Positions 7,961 to 28,731 of a stretch of 64,000 bases of DNA are shown piece by piece. Made by a program: the position numbers and the translations under genes. The notes under the pieces are model-generated. The model saw only the letters and a list, made by a program, of their open reading frames with translations. It was not told the DNA's origin and ran no database searches. Numbering within the stretch: position 1 is the stretch's first letter; each line of letters opens with the position of its first letter. Source of the stretch: Deltaproteobacteria bacterium (GTDB lineage: Bacteria > Desulfobacterota > Desulfomonilia > UBA1062); the NCBI GenBank assembly GCA_017992605.1, contig JAGOOG010000007.1, positions 1 to 64,000 of the forward strand. Direction: 5' to 3'.

Positions 7961-8038
7961 GCCCACGTAGCTCAGTAGGTAGAGCACTTCCTTGGTAAGG
8001 AAGAGGTTTCCCCGGTTCGATCCCGGGCGTGGGCTCCA
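7961..8038 (+). tRNA. tRNA-Thr (anticodon GGT)
   Basis: Acceptor GCCCACG/CGTGGGC, anticodon stem CTTCC/GGAAG with loop TTGGTAA, T-arm CCCGG-TTCGATC-CCGGG and encoded CCA. By this folding the variable region AGGTTTC is seven bases, two longer than the usual five, making a 78-base gene. It directly precedes tuf and is probably processed from the same transcript. Confidence 0.93.
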
Positions 8039-8090
8039 CTTTTATTGAGACGAGAGCGGAGAAAAAAATAGAACACAAAGGGGGAAGTAC

Positions 8091-9284
<1,194 letters not shown>

Positions 9285-9298
9285 GACGGTAAGGATCC

Positions 9299-9448
9299 AT
9301 GAGAGACATCATCACACTGGCATGTTCCGACTGCAAGAGGCGCAACTACAACTCGACGCGGAACAAGAAGAAATCCACGGACAAGCTGGAGCAGAAGAAG
9401 TACTGCCCGTTCTGCAGGACTCACACGCTCCACAAAGAGACGAAATAA
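9299..9448 (+). CDS. rpmG: 50S ribosomal protein L33, zinc form
   Basis: A 49-residue protein starting [17 protein letters not shown]. Two CxxC pairs (CSDC and CPFC) form a zinc ribbon, so this is the C+ type of L33. GGTAAGG lies upstream of the ATG. It sits between tuf and tRNA-Trp, the common order ahead of secE-nusG. It is too short for many gene finders but matches the family along its whole length. Confidence 0.95.
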   Translation: MRDIITLACSDCKRRNYNSTRNKKKSTDKLEQKKYCPFCRTHTLHKETK

Positions 9449-9456
9449 AATAGTGC

Positions 9457-9532
9457 AGGCCAGTAGCTCTAATGGCAGAGCGCCGGACTCCAAATCCGGA
9501 TGCTGGGGGTTCGAGTCCCTCCTGGCCTGCCA
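9457..9532 (+). tRNA. tRNA-Trp (anticodon CCA)
   Basis: A 76-base cloverleaf with acceptor AGGCCAG/CTGGCCT, anticodon loop CTCCAAA and encoded CCA. It lies between rpmG and secE, as in many bacteria. Confidence 0.96.
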
Positions 9533-9552
9533 GTTCGGTTGGCAGGGAACAT

Positions 9553-9765
9553 ATGGACAATGAGAAGCTAGCGGTTTTCCTGAAGGTCCAGCAGTTCTTG
9601 AAGGAAATCAGGGCCGAATGGAACAAGGTAACCTGGACGGGCAGGAAAGAGGTCATAAGCGGGACCATCGCGGTGGTCATCATCAGCGTGGCGATCTCGA
9701 TCTTTCTCTGGCTCATCGATGCAAGCCTGTCCCAGGCAGTCAAGCTCGTTCTGGGCGTCGGGTAG
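9553..9765 (+). CDS. secE: Preprotein translocase subunit SecE
   Basis: A 70-residue single-span SecE. The amphipathic segment KVQQFLKEIRAEWNKVTW, the family signature, is followed by one membrane helix (about residues 38-60). It clamps SecY, encoded at 34285, in the inner membrane. The start ATG 9553 follows AGGGAAC; a longer open frame upstream runs through the tRNA-Trp gene and is rejected. It precedes nusG by six bases. Confidence 0.95.
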   Translation: MDNEKLAVFLKVQQFLKEIRAEWNKVTWTGRKEVISGTIAVVIISVAISIFLWLIDASLSQAVKLVLGVG

Positions 9766-9771
9766 CGGACC

Positions 9772-10314
9772 ATGGATGACAATCTCGAACACAAGTGGTA
9801 CGTGGTTCACACGCACTCCAACTACGAGCACAAGGCAAAGAAGTCCTTGGAGGAGCGCATCAAGGCCTACAACGTGGAGGACCACTTCTCCGGGATCCTC
9901 GTGCCCTCGGAGCAGATCAAGAAGGCCACCCAGGGAAAGAAGAAGGCCGCAGCCAGGAAGTACTTCCCCGGCTACATACTGGTCAGGATGGTCCTGACCG
10001 ACAAGACCTGGCACGTGGTCATGAGCACACCGAAGGTCACCGGGTTCGTGGGCGGGAAGACATCCCCGTCCACCATACCCGATGCCGAGGTGGAGACCCT
10101 GAAGGCCCAGCTCGAAGACGGCATGGAGGCACAGACCCTCAGGTGCGAGTTCGCCGTGGGCGACGAGGTGGTCGTCAACGAGGGCCCCTTCCAGAATTTC
10201 AGCGGCGTCGTGGATGACTGCAAGCCCGACAAGGGCAAGGTCCGCGTACTCGTGAGTATCTTCGGCCGCTCGACACCCGTGGAGCTCAATTTCGACCAGA
10301 TAACCAAGAAATAG
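9772..10314 (+). CDS. nusG: Transcription termination/antitermination protein NusG
   Basis: A 180-residue NusG with an N-terminal NGN domain (KWYVVHTHSNYEHKAKKSL) and a C-terminal KOW domain (VNEGPFQNFSGVV). It binds RNA polymerase across the cleft and couples it to Rho or ribosomal protein S10 (rpsJ, this window). The gene is immediately downstream of secE, the standard pairing. Confidence 0.96.
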   Translation: MDDNLEHKWYVVHTHSNYEHKAKKSLEERIKAYNVEDHFSGILVPSEQIKKATQGKKKAAARKYFPGYILVRMVLTDKTWHVVMSTPKVTGFVGGKTSPSTIPDAEVETLKAQLEDGMEAQTLRCEFAVGDEVVVNEGPFQNFSGVVDDCKPDKGKVRVLVSIFGRSTPVELNFDQITKK

Positions 10315-10332
10315 ACCCTGTAGAGGTAGCAC

Positions 10333-10758
10333 ATGGCAAAGAAAATACTGGCAAAGATCAAGATTCATATACCCGCAGGCGAGGCCAAGCCGTCGCCCCC
10401 CGTCGGCCCGGCGCTGGGTCAGCACGGGGTGAACATCATGGAGTTCTGCAAGGCGTTCAACGCCGCCACGGACAAGCAGCGCGGATACAAGATCCCCGTG
10501 GAGATCTCCGTGTTCCAGGACCGTTCCTTCTCCTTCATCACCAAGAGCCCGCCGGCATCCACCCTGCTGCTCAAGGCCGCAGGGCTCGAGAAGGGCTCGT
10601 CGGTTCCCAACAAGGACAAGGTGGGCAGGGTGACGCGGGCCCAGCTCATGGACATCGCAAAGCAGAAGATGAATGACCTCAATGCACAGGACATGGACAA
10701 TGCCGTGAACATCATCGCGGGCACTGCCCGGAGCATGGGGATCGAGATAGTTGACTGA
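10333..10758 (+). CDS. rplK: 50S ribosomal protein L11
   Basis: A 141-residue L11 of standard length, with the N-terminal Pro-rich [20 protein letters not shown] that moves during factor binding and a C-terminal 23S rRNA-binding domain. It sits at the base of the factor-binding stalk. First gene of the rplKA pair. Confidence 0.97.
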   Translation: MAKKILAKIKIHIPAGEAKPSPPVGPALGQHGVNIMEFCKAFNAATDKQRGYKIPVEISVFQDRSFSFITKSPPASTLLLKAAGLEKGSSVPNKDKVGRVTRAQLMDIAKQKMNDLNAQDMDNAVNIIAGTARSMGIEIVD

Positions 10759-10772
10759 AGGAGATGCACGTT

Positions 10773-11477
10773 ATGGCGAGGTGTGGCAAGAAATACACTG
10801 AGGCGAGGGACAAGGTAGATCCTCAGAAGAAATATGAGCTCGGTGAAGCGCTCGCGCTGGTGGTGGACAACGCCTTTGCCAAGTTCGACGAGAGCGTCGA
10901 CGTGGCCCTGCGGCTCGGGGTCGACCCCAGGCATGCGGACCAGATGGTCCGCGGTTCGGTGGTCCTTCCCCATGGCACGGGCAAGACCACGAGAGTACTG
11001 GTCTTCGCGAAGGGCGAAAAGGAGAAGGAGGCCAGGGAAGCCGGGGCTGACCATGTGGGCGCCGAGGACCTGGCCGAGAAGATCCAGGGCGGCTGGCTCG
11101 AGTTCGACAAGGTCATCGCCACGCCGGACCTCATGGGAACCGTGGGCAAGCTGGGCAAGGTGCTCGGCCCCCGCGGCATGATGCCGAACCCCAAGCTCGG
11201 CACCGTGACCTTCGATGTGGCCAAGGCGGTTGCCGACATGAAGGCCGGCCGGGTCGACTTCCGGGTGGACAAGGTCGGCATCGTGCACTGCAGCGTGGGC
11301 AAGGTGTCCTTCGGCAAGGACAAGATCCTGGACAACTTCAAGGTGCTGCTCGAGATGATCATGAAGCTCAAACCGTCCGGCTCCAAGGGCACCTACGTCA
11401 AGGGCGTGGCCGTGTCCAGCACCATGGGTCCGGGAGTGAGGATCGACCCGTCCGAGGTATCGAACATACTGAAGTAA
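10773..11477 (+). CDS. rplA: 50S ribosomal protein L1
   Basis: A 234-residue L1 with the signature [20 protein letters not shown] at 10758-10763 lies nine bases before ATG 10773, so this start is preferred over an in-frame ATG at 10764 that touches the Shine-Dalgarno sequence. L1 forms the E-site stalk and in many bacteria represses its own rplKA message. Confidence 0.96.
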   Translation: MARCGKKYTEARDKVDPQKKYELGEALALVVDNAFAKFDESVDVALRLGVDPRHADQMVRGSVVLPHGTGKTTRVLVFAKGEKEKEAREAGADHVGAEDLAEKIQGGWLEFDKVIATPDLMGTVGKLGKVLGPRGMMPNPKLGTVTFDVAKAVADMKAGRVDFRVDKVGIVHCSVGKVSFGKDKILDNFKVLLEMIMKLKPSGSKGTYVKGVAVSSTMGPGVRIDPSEVSNILK

Positions 11478-11608
11478 GCAAATCCTGGTCAAAGACAGCG
11501 GGAGCGCGCTCAGGCGAGCTTAAACATTCCCGCCGAGATCCGGGCAGGATATCCCCGATGCACCCTTTGACAGGATGAATCCAAAAAAGAAAGGGGTGAG
11601 GTGTTTCA
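11478..11608 (+). promoter_or_regulatory. Probable L10 leader of rplJL
   Basis: A 131-base untranslated stretch in an otherwise tightly packed operon, containing several GC-rich self-complementary segments (GGGAGCGCGCTC and the CCCGCC/GGGCAGG area). In many bacteria the L10-L12 complex binds such a leader and represses translation. Identification rests on position; a covariance-model match was not tested. Confidence 0.5.
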
Positions 11609-12133
11609 TTGAAGAGGGAAGAGAAAGAACAACTGGTGCAGGTCCTGCACGATGAGCTGGACAAGTCCCAGGCGGTCTTCGTCACGGACTACATGGGTCT
11701 GAACGTGGAGAGGATCACCAAGCTCAGGAGGGACATTTCGGGTGCGGGCGGTTCCTATCAGGTCGTGAAGAACACCCTTCTCAGAAGGGCTTCCGAGGGG
11801 ACTCCCGTCACAGGTATCGGGCAGTTCTTCACGGGTCCCACGGCGATAGCCATCGCGCACAGCGATGCGGTGGCCGTGGCCAAGACCCTGGTGAACTTCG
11901 CCAAGGACAATGAGCAGCTCGAGATCCAGGGTGGTATCCTGGGCGAGCGGCCCATGACCGCGGCGGACATCCAGGAGCTGGCAAAGATGCCGCCCAGGGA
12001 AGTGCTGCTCGCACGCATGCTCGGATCGCTCAACGCCCCGGTTTCCAACTTCGTCGGCGTTCTGGCGGCCATCGTGTCTCAGCTGGTTTACGTACTCAAG
12101 GCCATTGAAAACAAGAAACGTGAAGGAGTGTAG
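11609..12133 (+). CDS. rplJ: 50S ribosomal protein L10
   Basis: A 174-residue L10 that anchors L7/L12 dimers. It begins at TTG 11609 (product [11 protein letters not shown]) with GGGGTGAGG upstream. The core [16 protein letters not shown] and the C-terminal helical spine are typical. It is separated from rplL by two bases. Confidence 0.95.
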   Translation: MKREEKEQLVQVLHDELDKSQAVFVTDYMGLNVERITKLRRDISGAGGSYQVVKNTLLRRASEGTPVTGIGQFFTGPTAIAIAHSDAVAVAKTLVNFAKDNEQLEIQGGILGERPMTAADIQELAKMPPREVLLARMLGSLNAPVSNFVGVLAAIVSQLVYVLKAIENKKREGV

Positions 12134-12135
12134 AA

Positions 12136-12525
12136 ATGTCACAGATTACCCGTGAAGATGTCATAAAGTTCATCGAGAGCATGACCGTCCTCGAACTGGC
12201 GGAATTCGTCAAGGAGCTGGAAGACAAGTTCGGTGTCACCGCTGCGGCGCCCGTTGCGGCCGTTGCGGCCATGCCCGCAGCCGGCGGCGCGCCCGCTGCC
12301 GCAGCCGAGGAGAAGACCACCTTCGACGTGGTGCTCAAGGATGTCGGCGCCCAGAAGATCCAGGTCATCAAGGTCGTCCGCGCCCTGACGGACCTCGGTC
12401 TCAAGGAGGCCAAGGACGTGGTGGAGGGTGTGCCCAAGGCCATCAAGGAAGGGGTGAACAAGGAAGAGGCGGAGGATGCCAAGAAGAAGCTCGAAGAGGT
12501 CGGCGCCGTCGTCGAGATCAAGTAG
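12136..12525 (+). CDS. rplL: 50S ribosomal protein L7/L12
   Basis: A 129-residue stalk protein with an N-terminal dimerisation domain, an Ala-rich hinge (residues about 36-60) and the conserved C-terminal domain containing [14 protein letters not shown] and [14 protein letters not shown]. It recruits translational GTPases including EF-Tu and EF-G encoded in this cluster. Confidence 0.97.
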   Translation: MSQITREDVIKFIESMTVLELAEFVKELEDKFGVTAAAPVAAVAAMPAAGGAPAAAAEEKTTFDVVLKDVGAQKIQVIKVVRALTDLGLKEAKDVVEGVPKAIKEGVNKEEAEDAKKKLEEVGAVVEIK

Positions 12526-12550
12526 CTGCTGAAACGGACACCGCGACGGG

Positions 12551-12580
12551 GGGGGGAAGGCGGTGCCTGTCCCCCCTTCT
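12551..12580 (+). terminator. Hairpin between rplL and rpoB (attenuator-like)
   Basis: GGGGGG (12551-12556) pairs with CCCCCC (12571-12576), with an inner GGC-GGT-GCC stem-loop, followed by TTCTTA. It could attenuate transcription or mark a processing site between the ribosomal and polymerase parts of the operon, as is known in E. coli. The T-run is short, so it is probably a partial terminator. Confidence 0.5.
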
Positions 12581-12628
12581 TACCTGGAGCGTGCAGCATA
12601 ACCCCATAAAAGAGGAAGACAAAAGAAG

Positions 12629-16771
<4,143 letters not shown>

Positions 16772-16783
16772 GGGGGGATAACA

Positions 16784-21115
<4,332 letters not shown>

Positions 21116-21122
21116 AAAGTCC

Positions 21123-21150
21123 TTGACAGAACAAGGCGCACATTGATAGA
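21123..21150 (+). promoter_or_regulatory. Possible str-operon promoter upstream of rpsL
   Basis: TTGACA at 21123-21128 is a perfect -35 box. A GATAGA element at 21145-21150 (16-base spacer) is a weak -10 candidate. The 106-base gap after rpoC is one of the few places in the cluster with room for a promoter. Confidence 0.4.
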
Positions 21151-21221
21151 AGACTGCGGCTATCTGATCATGGATTCAGGTACGTTTTTCCCATTGATTA
21201 CGTGAGAAGGAAGAAGGATCG

Positions 21222-21593
21222 ATGCCCACACTGAATCAGCTCGTGAGAAAAGGCAGGAAGACTGTCGAAAAGATCAAGAAGACGAGGGCCCTGCAGGCGT
21301 GCCCTCAGAAGAGGGGCGTCTGCGTGAGGGTGTACACCACCACCCCCAAGAAGCCCAACTCGGCCCTGAGAAAGGTTGCCCGCGTGCGGCTGACCAACGG
21401 ATACGAGGTCACGTCCTATATTCCGGGAGAGGGCCATAACTTGCAGGAGCACTCAGTGGTGATGATCAGGGGCGGCCGCGTCAAGGACCTGCCAGGTGTC
21501 CGCTATCACATCATACGCGGCGTCATGGATTCAGAGGGCGTGTCCGAGCGCCGCAAGGGCCGGTCCAAGTACGGGACCAAGAGACCGAAGTAG
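21222..21593 (+). CDS. rpsL: 30S ribosomal protein S12
   Basis: A 123-residue decoding-centre protein starting [29 protein letters not shown] and [10 protein letters not shown] are the invariant segments; the lysines at the streptomycin-sensitive sites appear wild type. First gene of the str operon rpsL-rpsG-fusA-tuf. Confidence 0.97.
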   Translation: MPTLNQLVRKGRKTVEKIKKTRALQACPQKRGVCVRVYTTTPKKPNSALRKVARVRLTNGYEVTSYIPGEGHNLQEHSVVMIRGGRVKDLPGVRYHIIRGVMDSEGVSERRKGRSKYGTKRPK

Positions 21594-21603
21594 AGGATTT
21601 GCC

Positions 21604-22077
21604 ATGCCGAGGAAAAACAGAGGAACCCTGAAGAGAGATATACCACTGGACCCCAAGTTCGGTGACTTGAACGTGGCCAAGTTCATCAACTGCCTCATGT
21701 GGGACGGCAAGAAGTCCGTCAGCGAGATGATCTTCTATGACATGCTGGACATCCTTGCCAGCAGGACCAAGGAAGACCCGCTGCAGGTCTTCCTCAAGGC
21801 CTTCGACAACGTGAAGCCTTCCCTGGAGGTCCGCTCCCGCAGGATCGGCGGCGCCACTTACCAGGTGCCCCAGGAAGTCCGCCCCGACCGGAGGGACATG
21901 CTGGCCAGGAGATGGATCATCACCGCAGCCCGGGAACGATCGGAGCACACCATGAGCGAACGGCTGGCCGCCGAGTTGATCGACGCCTACAACAACCGCG
22001 GCACGTCCATTAAGAAGAAGGAAGACACGCACAAGATGGCGGAGGCCAACAAGGCGTTTGCGCACTATCGCTGGTAA
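21604..22077 (+). CDS. rpsG: 30S ribosomal protein S7
   Basis: A 157-residue S7 that nucleates assembly of the 30S head. The start [17 protein letters not shown] at 21604 matches the family N-terminus; the frame is open further upstream inside rpsL but that is not used. Typical segments include [14 protein letters not shown] and AHYRW at the C-terminus. Confidence 0.97.
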   Translation: MPRKNRGTLKRDIPLDPKFGDLNVAKFINCLMWDGKKSVSEMIFYDMLDILASRTKEDPLQVFLKAFDNVKPSLEVRSRRIGGATYQVPQEVRPDRRDMLARRWIITAARERSEHTMSERLAAELIDAYNNRGTSIKKKEDTHKMAEANKAFAHYRW

Positions 22078-22106
22078 CCATACCACTTATAATAAGGAAT
22101 TCGGCA

Positions 22107-24186
22107 GTGAAACGTTCCGTCCCCATAGAGAGACTCAGAAACATCGGTATCATGGCCCACATCGATGCGGGCAAGACCACGACTACCGAGCGCATTCTCT
22201 TCTACACCGGGCGGAGCTACAGGATCGGCGAGGTCCATGACGGCCAGGCCACCATGGACTGGATGGAGCAGGAGAAGGAGCGCGGCATCACCATAACGTC
22301 GGCAGCCACCACCTGTTCCTGGAAAGATCACATCATCAACATCATCGACACCCCGGGCCACGTGGACTTCACCATCGAGGTTGAACGCTCCCTGAGGGTC
22401 CTCGACGGGGCCGTGGCGGTCTTCTGCGCAGTGGGCGGTGTCGAGCCCCAGAGCGAGACGGTCTGGAGGCAGGCCGAGCGCTACCACGTGCCGAGGCTGG
22501 CCTTCGTGAACAAGATGGACCGCGTGGGCGCCGACTTCTTCAGCGTGGTCGACCAGATTAGGAACAAGCTCGGAGCCAATGCAGTGGCCGTTCAGGTTCC
22601 CATGGGCCAGGAGGAACACTTCACCGGGGTCATCGACCTCATCGAGATGAAGGCTGCGGTCTTCGACGAATCCACCAAGGGTTCCAGCTATTCCTTCATC
22701 GACATACCCCCGGAGTATCGTGAGAAGGCCGAGGAATACCGCGAGCGGCTCACCGAGGCGCTCTGCGACGTGGACGACGCCGTCATGGAGACCTACCTGG
22801 CCGGAGAAGAGATAACCAACGGTGCCATCCGGAAGGCCGTCAAGAAGGGAACGCTCATCGGTGTCGTCACGCCCGTGCTCTGCGGCACGGCGTTCAAGAA
22901 CAAGGGCGTCCAGCCTCTGCTGGACGCGGTGGTGGACTTCCTTCCGTCGCCTGTCGAGATCGGCGCCGTCAAAGGCAAGACCGAGTCCGGAGACGATGCG
23001 AGCCGCAGCCCGCGGGACGACGAGCCGTTCTCGGCCCTTGCCTTCAAGGTCATGAACGACCCGTACGTGGGCCAGCTCACCTTCATCCGCGTCTATTCGG
23101 GGATGTTGAGCTCCGGTGACACCGTCTACAACTGCAGCACGGGCAAGAAGGAGCGGATCGGTCGCCTCGTGCGCATGTACGCGGACAAGCGCGAGGAGAT
23201 CAAGGACCTCTACGCGGGTGAAATCGCCGCAGTCCTGGGACTCAAGAACACCATCACGGGCCACAGTCTGTGCGATCTGGCCAACCCCATCATCCTGGAG
23301 TCCATGGACTTTCCCGAGCCGGTCATCTCGATCGCCATCGAGCCGAGGAGCAAGGCCGACCAGGAGCGTCTCGGGTTCGCCCTTTCCAGGCTGGCCATGG
23401 AAGACCCGTCCTTCCGCGTGCAGTCCGACCGGGAGACGGGCGATACCCTGATCTCAGGCATGGGTGAGCTCCACCTGGAGATCATCGTGGACAGGCTCCG
23501 CCGTGAGTTCAGCGTGGAGGCCAACGTGGGCAAGCCCCAGGTGGCCTACCGCGAGACCATCACGAAGACCGTGCAGGAGACCTGCAAGTACGTCAAGCAG
23601 ACCGGCGGTCACGGCCAGTACGCCCATGTGGTCATCACCGTTGAGCCCATGGAGCCTGCCAGCGGATTCGAATTCGTCAACAAGATCGTGGGCGGCGTGA
23701 TCCCGAGGGAATACATACCGGCGGTGAAGAAGGGCGTGGAGGAATCCCTGGAGATCGGACCCATCGCAGGGTATCCCGTGCAGGACATCAAGGTTTCGCT
23801 CCTGGACGGATCGTTCCACGAGGTGGATTCCTCCGAGCTCGCATTCAAGATCGCAGGCTCCATGGCCATCAAGAACGCTCTGAAGAAGGCGAGCCCCATC
23901 ATGCTCGAGCCCATCATGGACGTCGAGGCGGTCTGCCCTGCGGACTATATCGGTGACGTGATCAGCGACCTCTCCTCCCGGAGAGGCAGGGTTCTTGGCA
24001 TGGACACCAGGTCGGACGTGCGGGTGGTGGCAGCCCAGGTTCCGCTGGCGGAGATGTTCGGCTATGCGACGACGTTGCGCTCGCTTTCCCAGGGCAGGGC
24101 GACCTTCACCATGCAGGTCGCGCACTACGAGCCGGTGCCGAGCAGCATCTGCGATACCTTAAAAGTTTCCAGGGGAGGACAGCTCA

Positions 24187-24194
<8 letters not shown>
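22107..24194 (+). CDS. fusA: Elongation factor G
   Basis: A 695-residue translocase GTPase starting at GTG 22107. The P-loop is [12 protein letters not shown] (residues 17-28), followed by [15 protein letters not shown] and NKMDRVG. Domain IV ([10 protein letters not shown]) and domain V are intact. The last codons read through the ribosome site and start codon of the second tuf gene: the stop TAA at 24192-24194 lies within the second and third codons of tuf, an 8-base overlap. Confidence 0.97.
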
Positions 24195-25380
<1,186 letters not shown>

Positions 25381-25401
25381 ACGAGACAGGAGCACAGAGC
25401 A

Positions 25402-25710
25402 ATGGAGACCCAAAGGATACGCATACGACTGAAAGGTTACGACCATAAGCTCATCGACCAGTCAGTGCAGGAGATCGTCGATGCGGCACGCAGGACCGGT
25501 GCCAGGGTTGCCGGACCCATTCCCCTGCCCACGAAGATCGAGCGCTTCTGCGTCCTGCGGTCTCCTCATGTGGACAAGAAATCCAGGGACCAGTTCGAGA
25601 TCCGCACCTTCAAGCGACTCCTCGACATCCTCGACCCCACTCAGCAGACCGTGGATTCCCTCATGAAGCTGGATCTCTCGGCCGGTGTGGATGTGGAGAT
25701 CAAGCTTTAG
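25402..25710 (+). CDS. rpsJ: 30S ribosomal protein S10
   Basis: A 102-residue S10 ([19 protein letters not shown]), which also serves as NusE in antitermination with NusG. First gene of the S10 operon, joined here directly to the str operon. Confidence 0.97.
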   Translation: METQRIRIRLKGYDHKLIDQSVQEIVDAARRTGARVAGPIPLPTKIERFCVLRSPHVDKKSRDQFEIRTFKRLLDILDPTQQTVDSLMKLDLSAGVDVEIKL

Positions 25711-25727
25711 TTATTCCGGAGACAGCC

Positions 25728-26357
25728 ATGATCAAGGGTATACTTGGAAAGAAACTCGGCATGAGCCAGATCTTCAACGAGAGCGGCGAGGTCGTTCCCG
25801 TCACGCTCATACAGACAGGTCCCTGCTACGTGATCCAGAAGAAGTTCCAGGACCGTGACGGCTACGATGCGCTGCAGCTCGGTTTCGGCGAGAAGAAGGA
25901 GGCGCGCGTCAACAAACCGGTCAAGGGGCACCAGGAAAAGGCGGGCAAGGGATTCTTCTACCACCTGCGCGAGGTCCCCTGCGACGACGTCGGCGCCGTG
26001 GAAGTGGGCCAGGAGGTCAAGGCATCGGAGGTCTTCGCCAAGGGCGAGACCATCCGGGTCACGGGTATTTCCAAGGGGAAGGGCTATGCAGGCGTTGTCC
26101 GCAGGCACAACTTCGGCGGTCTTCCCGCCAGCCACGGCTCGCTCATCCTGAACGAGACCGGGTCGATCGGCACGAACACCTCCCCGGGCAAGGTCATCAA
26201 GGGAAAGAAGATGTCGGGCCATCTGGGCAACGAGCAGGTGACGGTCAAGGGTTTGAAGGTCGTGGACATTTTCGAAGACAGGAATATGATCGCGATCCGC
26301 GGCGCGGTTCCCGGCAGCAACGGTCAGCTCGTCATATTACGGAAGCAAGAGGGTTAA
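25728..26357 (+). CDS. rplC: 50S ribosomal protein L3
   Basis: A 209-residue L3 starting MIKGILGKKLGMSQIF, with the GKGYAGVVRRHNF and HGSL segments that reach toward the peptidyl-transferase centre. It is an early assembly protein and is followed by rplD. Confidence 0.97.
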   Translation: MIKGILGKKLGMSQIFNESGEVVPVTLIQTGPCYVIQKKFQDRDGYDALQLGFGEKKEARVNKPVKGHQEKAGKGFFYHLREVPCDDVGAVEVGQEVKASEVFAKGETIRVTGISKGKGYAGVVRRHNFGGLPASHGSLILNETGSIGTNTSPGKVIKGKKMSGHLGNEQVTVKGLKVVDIFEDRNMIAIRGAVPGSNGQLVILRKQEG

Positions 26358-26360
26358 GTC

Positions 26361-26984
26361 ATGCCGGTCGTTGATGTGTTCAACATTGCAGGCGAGAAGG
26401 TAAATGAGATCCAGCTCGACGAGAGCGTGTTCGGCTGTGAAGTGAAGCCCCATCTGCTCCACGACGTGGTGGTCTGGCAGATGGCGAACCGCAGGGCGGC
26501 CACGGCCAAGACCAAGAGCCGCTCCGAGGTCTCCGGCGGCGGCAAGAAGCCGTGGCGTCAGAAGGGTACGGGCCGCGCACGCGCCGGCACCAACCGCTCG
26601 CCCCTCTGGAGGCACGGCGGCGTGGTCTTCGGTCCCAACAGCAGGAACTACAAGATCGATCTCCCCAAGAAGGTGAGGAGGCTGGCCCTGTGCTCGGCGC
26701 TGAGCATGAAGGCCGGCGAGAACATGCTCAAGGTGGTGGACTCCATGGCCATCACCGAGCCCAAGACCAGGGATTATGTCAAGGCCCTGGGGGCCCTGGG
26801 CATGCAGAACTCGCTCGTGATCGTGGGAGAAGAAAACGCGAACGTGGCCTTGGCATCTCGGAATCATCCCAAGAGCAAGCTGCTGAACGTCAGCGGCCTG
26901 AATGTCTATGACATCCTCAAGCACAAGGGGCTCATCATTGACCTGAAGGCCGTCGAGCTCATAGTTGAAAGGCTGAAGCCATGA
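26361..26984 (+). CDS. rplD: 50S ribosomal protein L4
   Basis: A 207-residue L4 with the exit-tunnel loop GGGKKPWRQKGTGRARAGT. In E. coli L4 autoregulates the S10 operon; no matching leader is evident here because the operon runs on from tuf. It overlaps rplW by four bases. Confidence 0.97.
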   Translation: MPVVDVFNIAGEKVNEIQLDESVFGCEVKPHLLHDVVVWQMANRRAATAKTKSRSEVSGGGKKPWRQKGTGRARAGTNRSPLWRHGGVVFGPNSRNYKIDLPKKVRRLALCSALSMKAGENMLKVVDSMAITEPKTRDYVKALGALGMQNSLVIVGEENANVALASRNHPKSKLLNVSGLNVYDILKHKGLIIDLKAVELIVERLKP

Positions 26985-27271
26985 AGACAGCACATAGCAT
27001 ACTCAGGCGGCCGCTGGTCACCGAGAAGGGCACCATGCTCAGGGAAAAGGGCAATCACGTGATCTTCTCCGTAGCCAGGGGTGCCAACAAGATCGAGATC
27101 AAGAAGGCCGTGGAAGCGCTGTTCAACGTGCACGTGGAGAACGTGCGGACCATGAACATGAAAGGCAAGACCAAGCGCTGGGGTCTCAGGCATTACGAGC
27201 GCGCCGACTGGAAGAAGGCGATCGTCACGCTCAGAGAAGGCGAGACCATCGAGCTCTATGAAGGGGTATAA
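26981..27271 (+). CDS. rplW: 50S ribosomal protein L23
   Basis: A 96-residue L23, part of the exit-tunnel docking site for trigger factor and SRP. It begins MKTAHSILRRPLVTEKG and contains NKIEIKKAVEALFNV. The ATGA overlap with rplD suggests coupled translation. Confidence 0.96.
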   Translation: MKTAHSILRRPLVTEKGTMLREKGNHVIFSVARGANKIEIKKAVEALFNVHVENVRTMNMKGKTKRWGLRHYERADWKKAIVTLREGETIELYEGV

Positions 27272-27274
27272 CCG

Positions 27275-28096
27275 ATGAGCATACGTGGATTCAAACCGAC
27301 ATCGGCAGGCAGGAGGACCATGACGGTCTCCACATTCGAGGAGATCACCACCACCGCCCCCGAGAAGTCGCTGAGTTACCGGCTCAAGAAGAACAGCGGC
27401 CGCAACAATTTGGGCCGCATCACCGTGCGCCATCAGGGCGGCGGCACGACGAGGCTCTACCGCATCGTCGACTTCAGGCGGGACAAGGTGGGCGTGCCGG
27501 GCAAGGTCATGACGGTGGAATACGACCCCAACCGCTCGGCCAGGATTTCCCTGGTGCAGTATGCAGACGGAGAGAAGCGCTACATCCTCTGGCCCGAAGG
27601 GCTGGCCGTGGGCAGCACGGTCGTCACCGCCGAGGATGCCGAGATCAGGACCGGGAACGTCCTGAGCCTCAAGATGATGCCCTTGGGCACGAGCGTCCAC
27701 AATGTGGAGTTCAAGCCCGGCAGGGGCGGACAGCTCATCAGGTCCGCGGGTACGGCAGGCCAGGTGCTGGCCAAGGAAGGAAACTACGTCCAGATCAAGA
27801 TGCCGTCCGGCGAAGTGAGAAAGGTCTACGCCGAATGCAAGGCCACCATCGGCCAGGTAGGCAATGTGAGCCATTCCAACATCACCGTGGGCAAGGCCGG
27901 CCGGAAGCGCTGGCTCGGTATCAGGCCTACGGTGCGCGGCGTGGCCATGAACCCGGTCGACCATCCGCATGGAGGCGGCGAGGGCAGGGTGAAGGGAAAT
28001 CACCCGGTCACGCCATGGGGCGTTTCGACCAAGGGCCACAAGACCAGGAAACGCACCAAGGTCTCCAACAAGTTCATCGTGAAGAGGAGGAAGTAA
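27275..28096 (+). CDS. rplB: 50S ribosomal protein L2
   Basis: A 273-residue L2 containing [16 protein letters not shown] and the near-invariant [18 protein letters not shown] with the functionally important His close to the peptidyl-transferase centre. Standard length. Confidence 0.97.
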   Translation: MSIRGFKPTSAGRRTMTVSTFEEITTTAPEKSLSYRLKKNSGRNNLGRITVRHQGGGTTRLYRIVDFRRDKVGVPGKVMTVEYDPNRSARISLVQYADGEKRYILWPEGLAVGSTVVTAEDAEIRTGNVLSLKMMPLGTSVHNVEFKPGRGGQLIRSAGTAGQVLAKEGNYVQIKMPSGEVRKVYAECKATIGQVGNVSHSNITVGKAGRKRWLGIRPTVRGVAMNPVDHPHGGGEGRVKGNHPVTPWGVSTKGHKTRKRTKVSNKFIVKRRK

Positions 28097-28099
28097 GCC

Positions 28100-28381
28100 G
28101 TGTCCCGTTCATTGAAGAAAGGGCCGTTCGTGGATGACCATCTGCTGGCCAAGGTGCTCCAGGCCCAGGAGGCCGGCAGCCGGAAGGTTATCAAGACCTG
28201 GTCCAGACGCTCCGTAATCCTCCCGGAATTCGTGGGGCTGACCTTTGCCGTGCACAACGGCAAGAAGTTCGTCCCTGTCTACTGCACTGAAGAGATGGTG
28301 GGACACAAGCTCGGCGAGTTCTCGCCGACACGTACCTTCTTCGGCCACGCAGCCGACAGAAAGGCGCAGAGGAAGGGATAG
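28100..28381 (+). CDS. rpsS: 30S ribosomal protein S19
   Basis: A 93-residue S19 starting at GTG 28100 ([14 protein letters not shown]), with [14 protein letters not shown] and [12 protein letters not shown]. It complexes with S13 in the 30S head. Confidence 0.97.
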   Translation: MSRSLKKGPFVDDHLLAKVLQAQEAGSRKVIKTWSRRSVILPEFVGLTFAVHNGKKFVPVYCTEEMVGHKLGEFSPTRTFFGHAADRKAQRKG

Positions 28382-28384
28382 ACC

Positions 28385-28717
28385 ATGGAAGCAAAAGCCA
28401 TTCTCAGACACACCCGGGTCTCGCCCCAGAAGACGAGGCTGCTTGCCGACCAGGTGAGGAGCAGGCAGATCGCCGACGCCCTGCGGATGCTCAATCTGCT
28501 CGGCACGAAGCGAGCCCGCGTCATCGCCAAGGTGCTGAACTCGGCCGTGGCCAACGCCATGCAGACGGGCATGGTGGACGTGGACAATCTCTATGTGAAG
28601 TCCATCCAGGTAGATGAGGGCCCCATGATGAAACGGTTCAGGCCCAGGGCGCAGGGGCGCGCGAACCGCATCCTGAAACGGACTTCTCATATCGCAGTCG
28701 TTCTCGAAGAGCTCTAG
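28385..28717 (+). CDS. rplV: 50S ribosomal protein L22
   Basis: A 110-residue L22 with [18 protein letters not shown] at the N-terminus and the tunnel-lining hairpin [15 protein letters not shown]. Three bases separate it from rpsS. Confidence 0.97.
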   Translation: MEAKAILRHTRVSPQKTRLLADQVRSRQIADALRMLNLLGTKRARVIAKVLNSAVANAMQTGMVDVDNLYVKSIQVDEGPMMKRFRPRAQGRANRILKRTSHIAVVLEEL

Positions 28718-28731
28718 GAAAGGGGTCGAAG

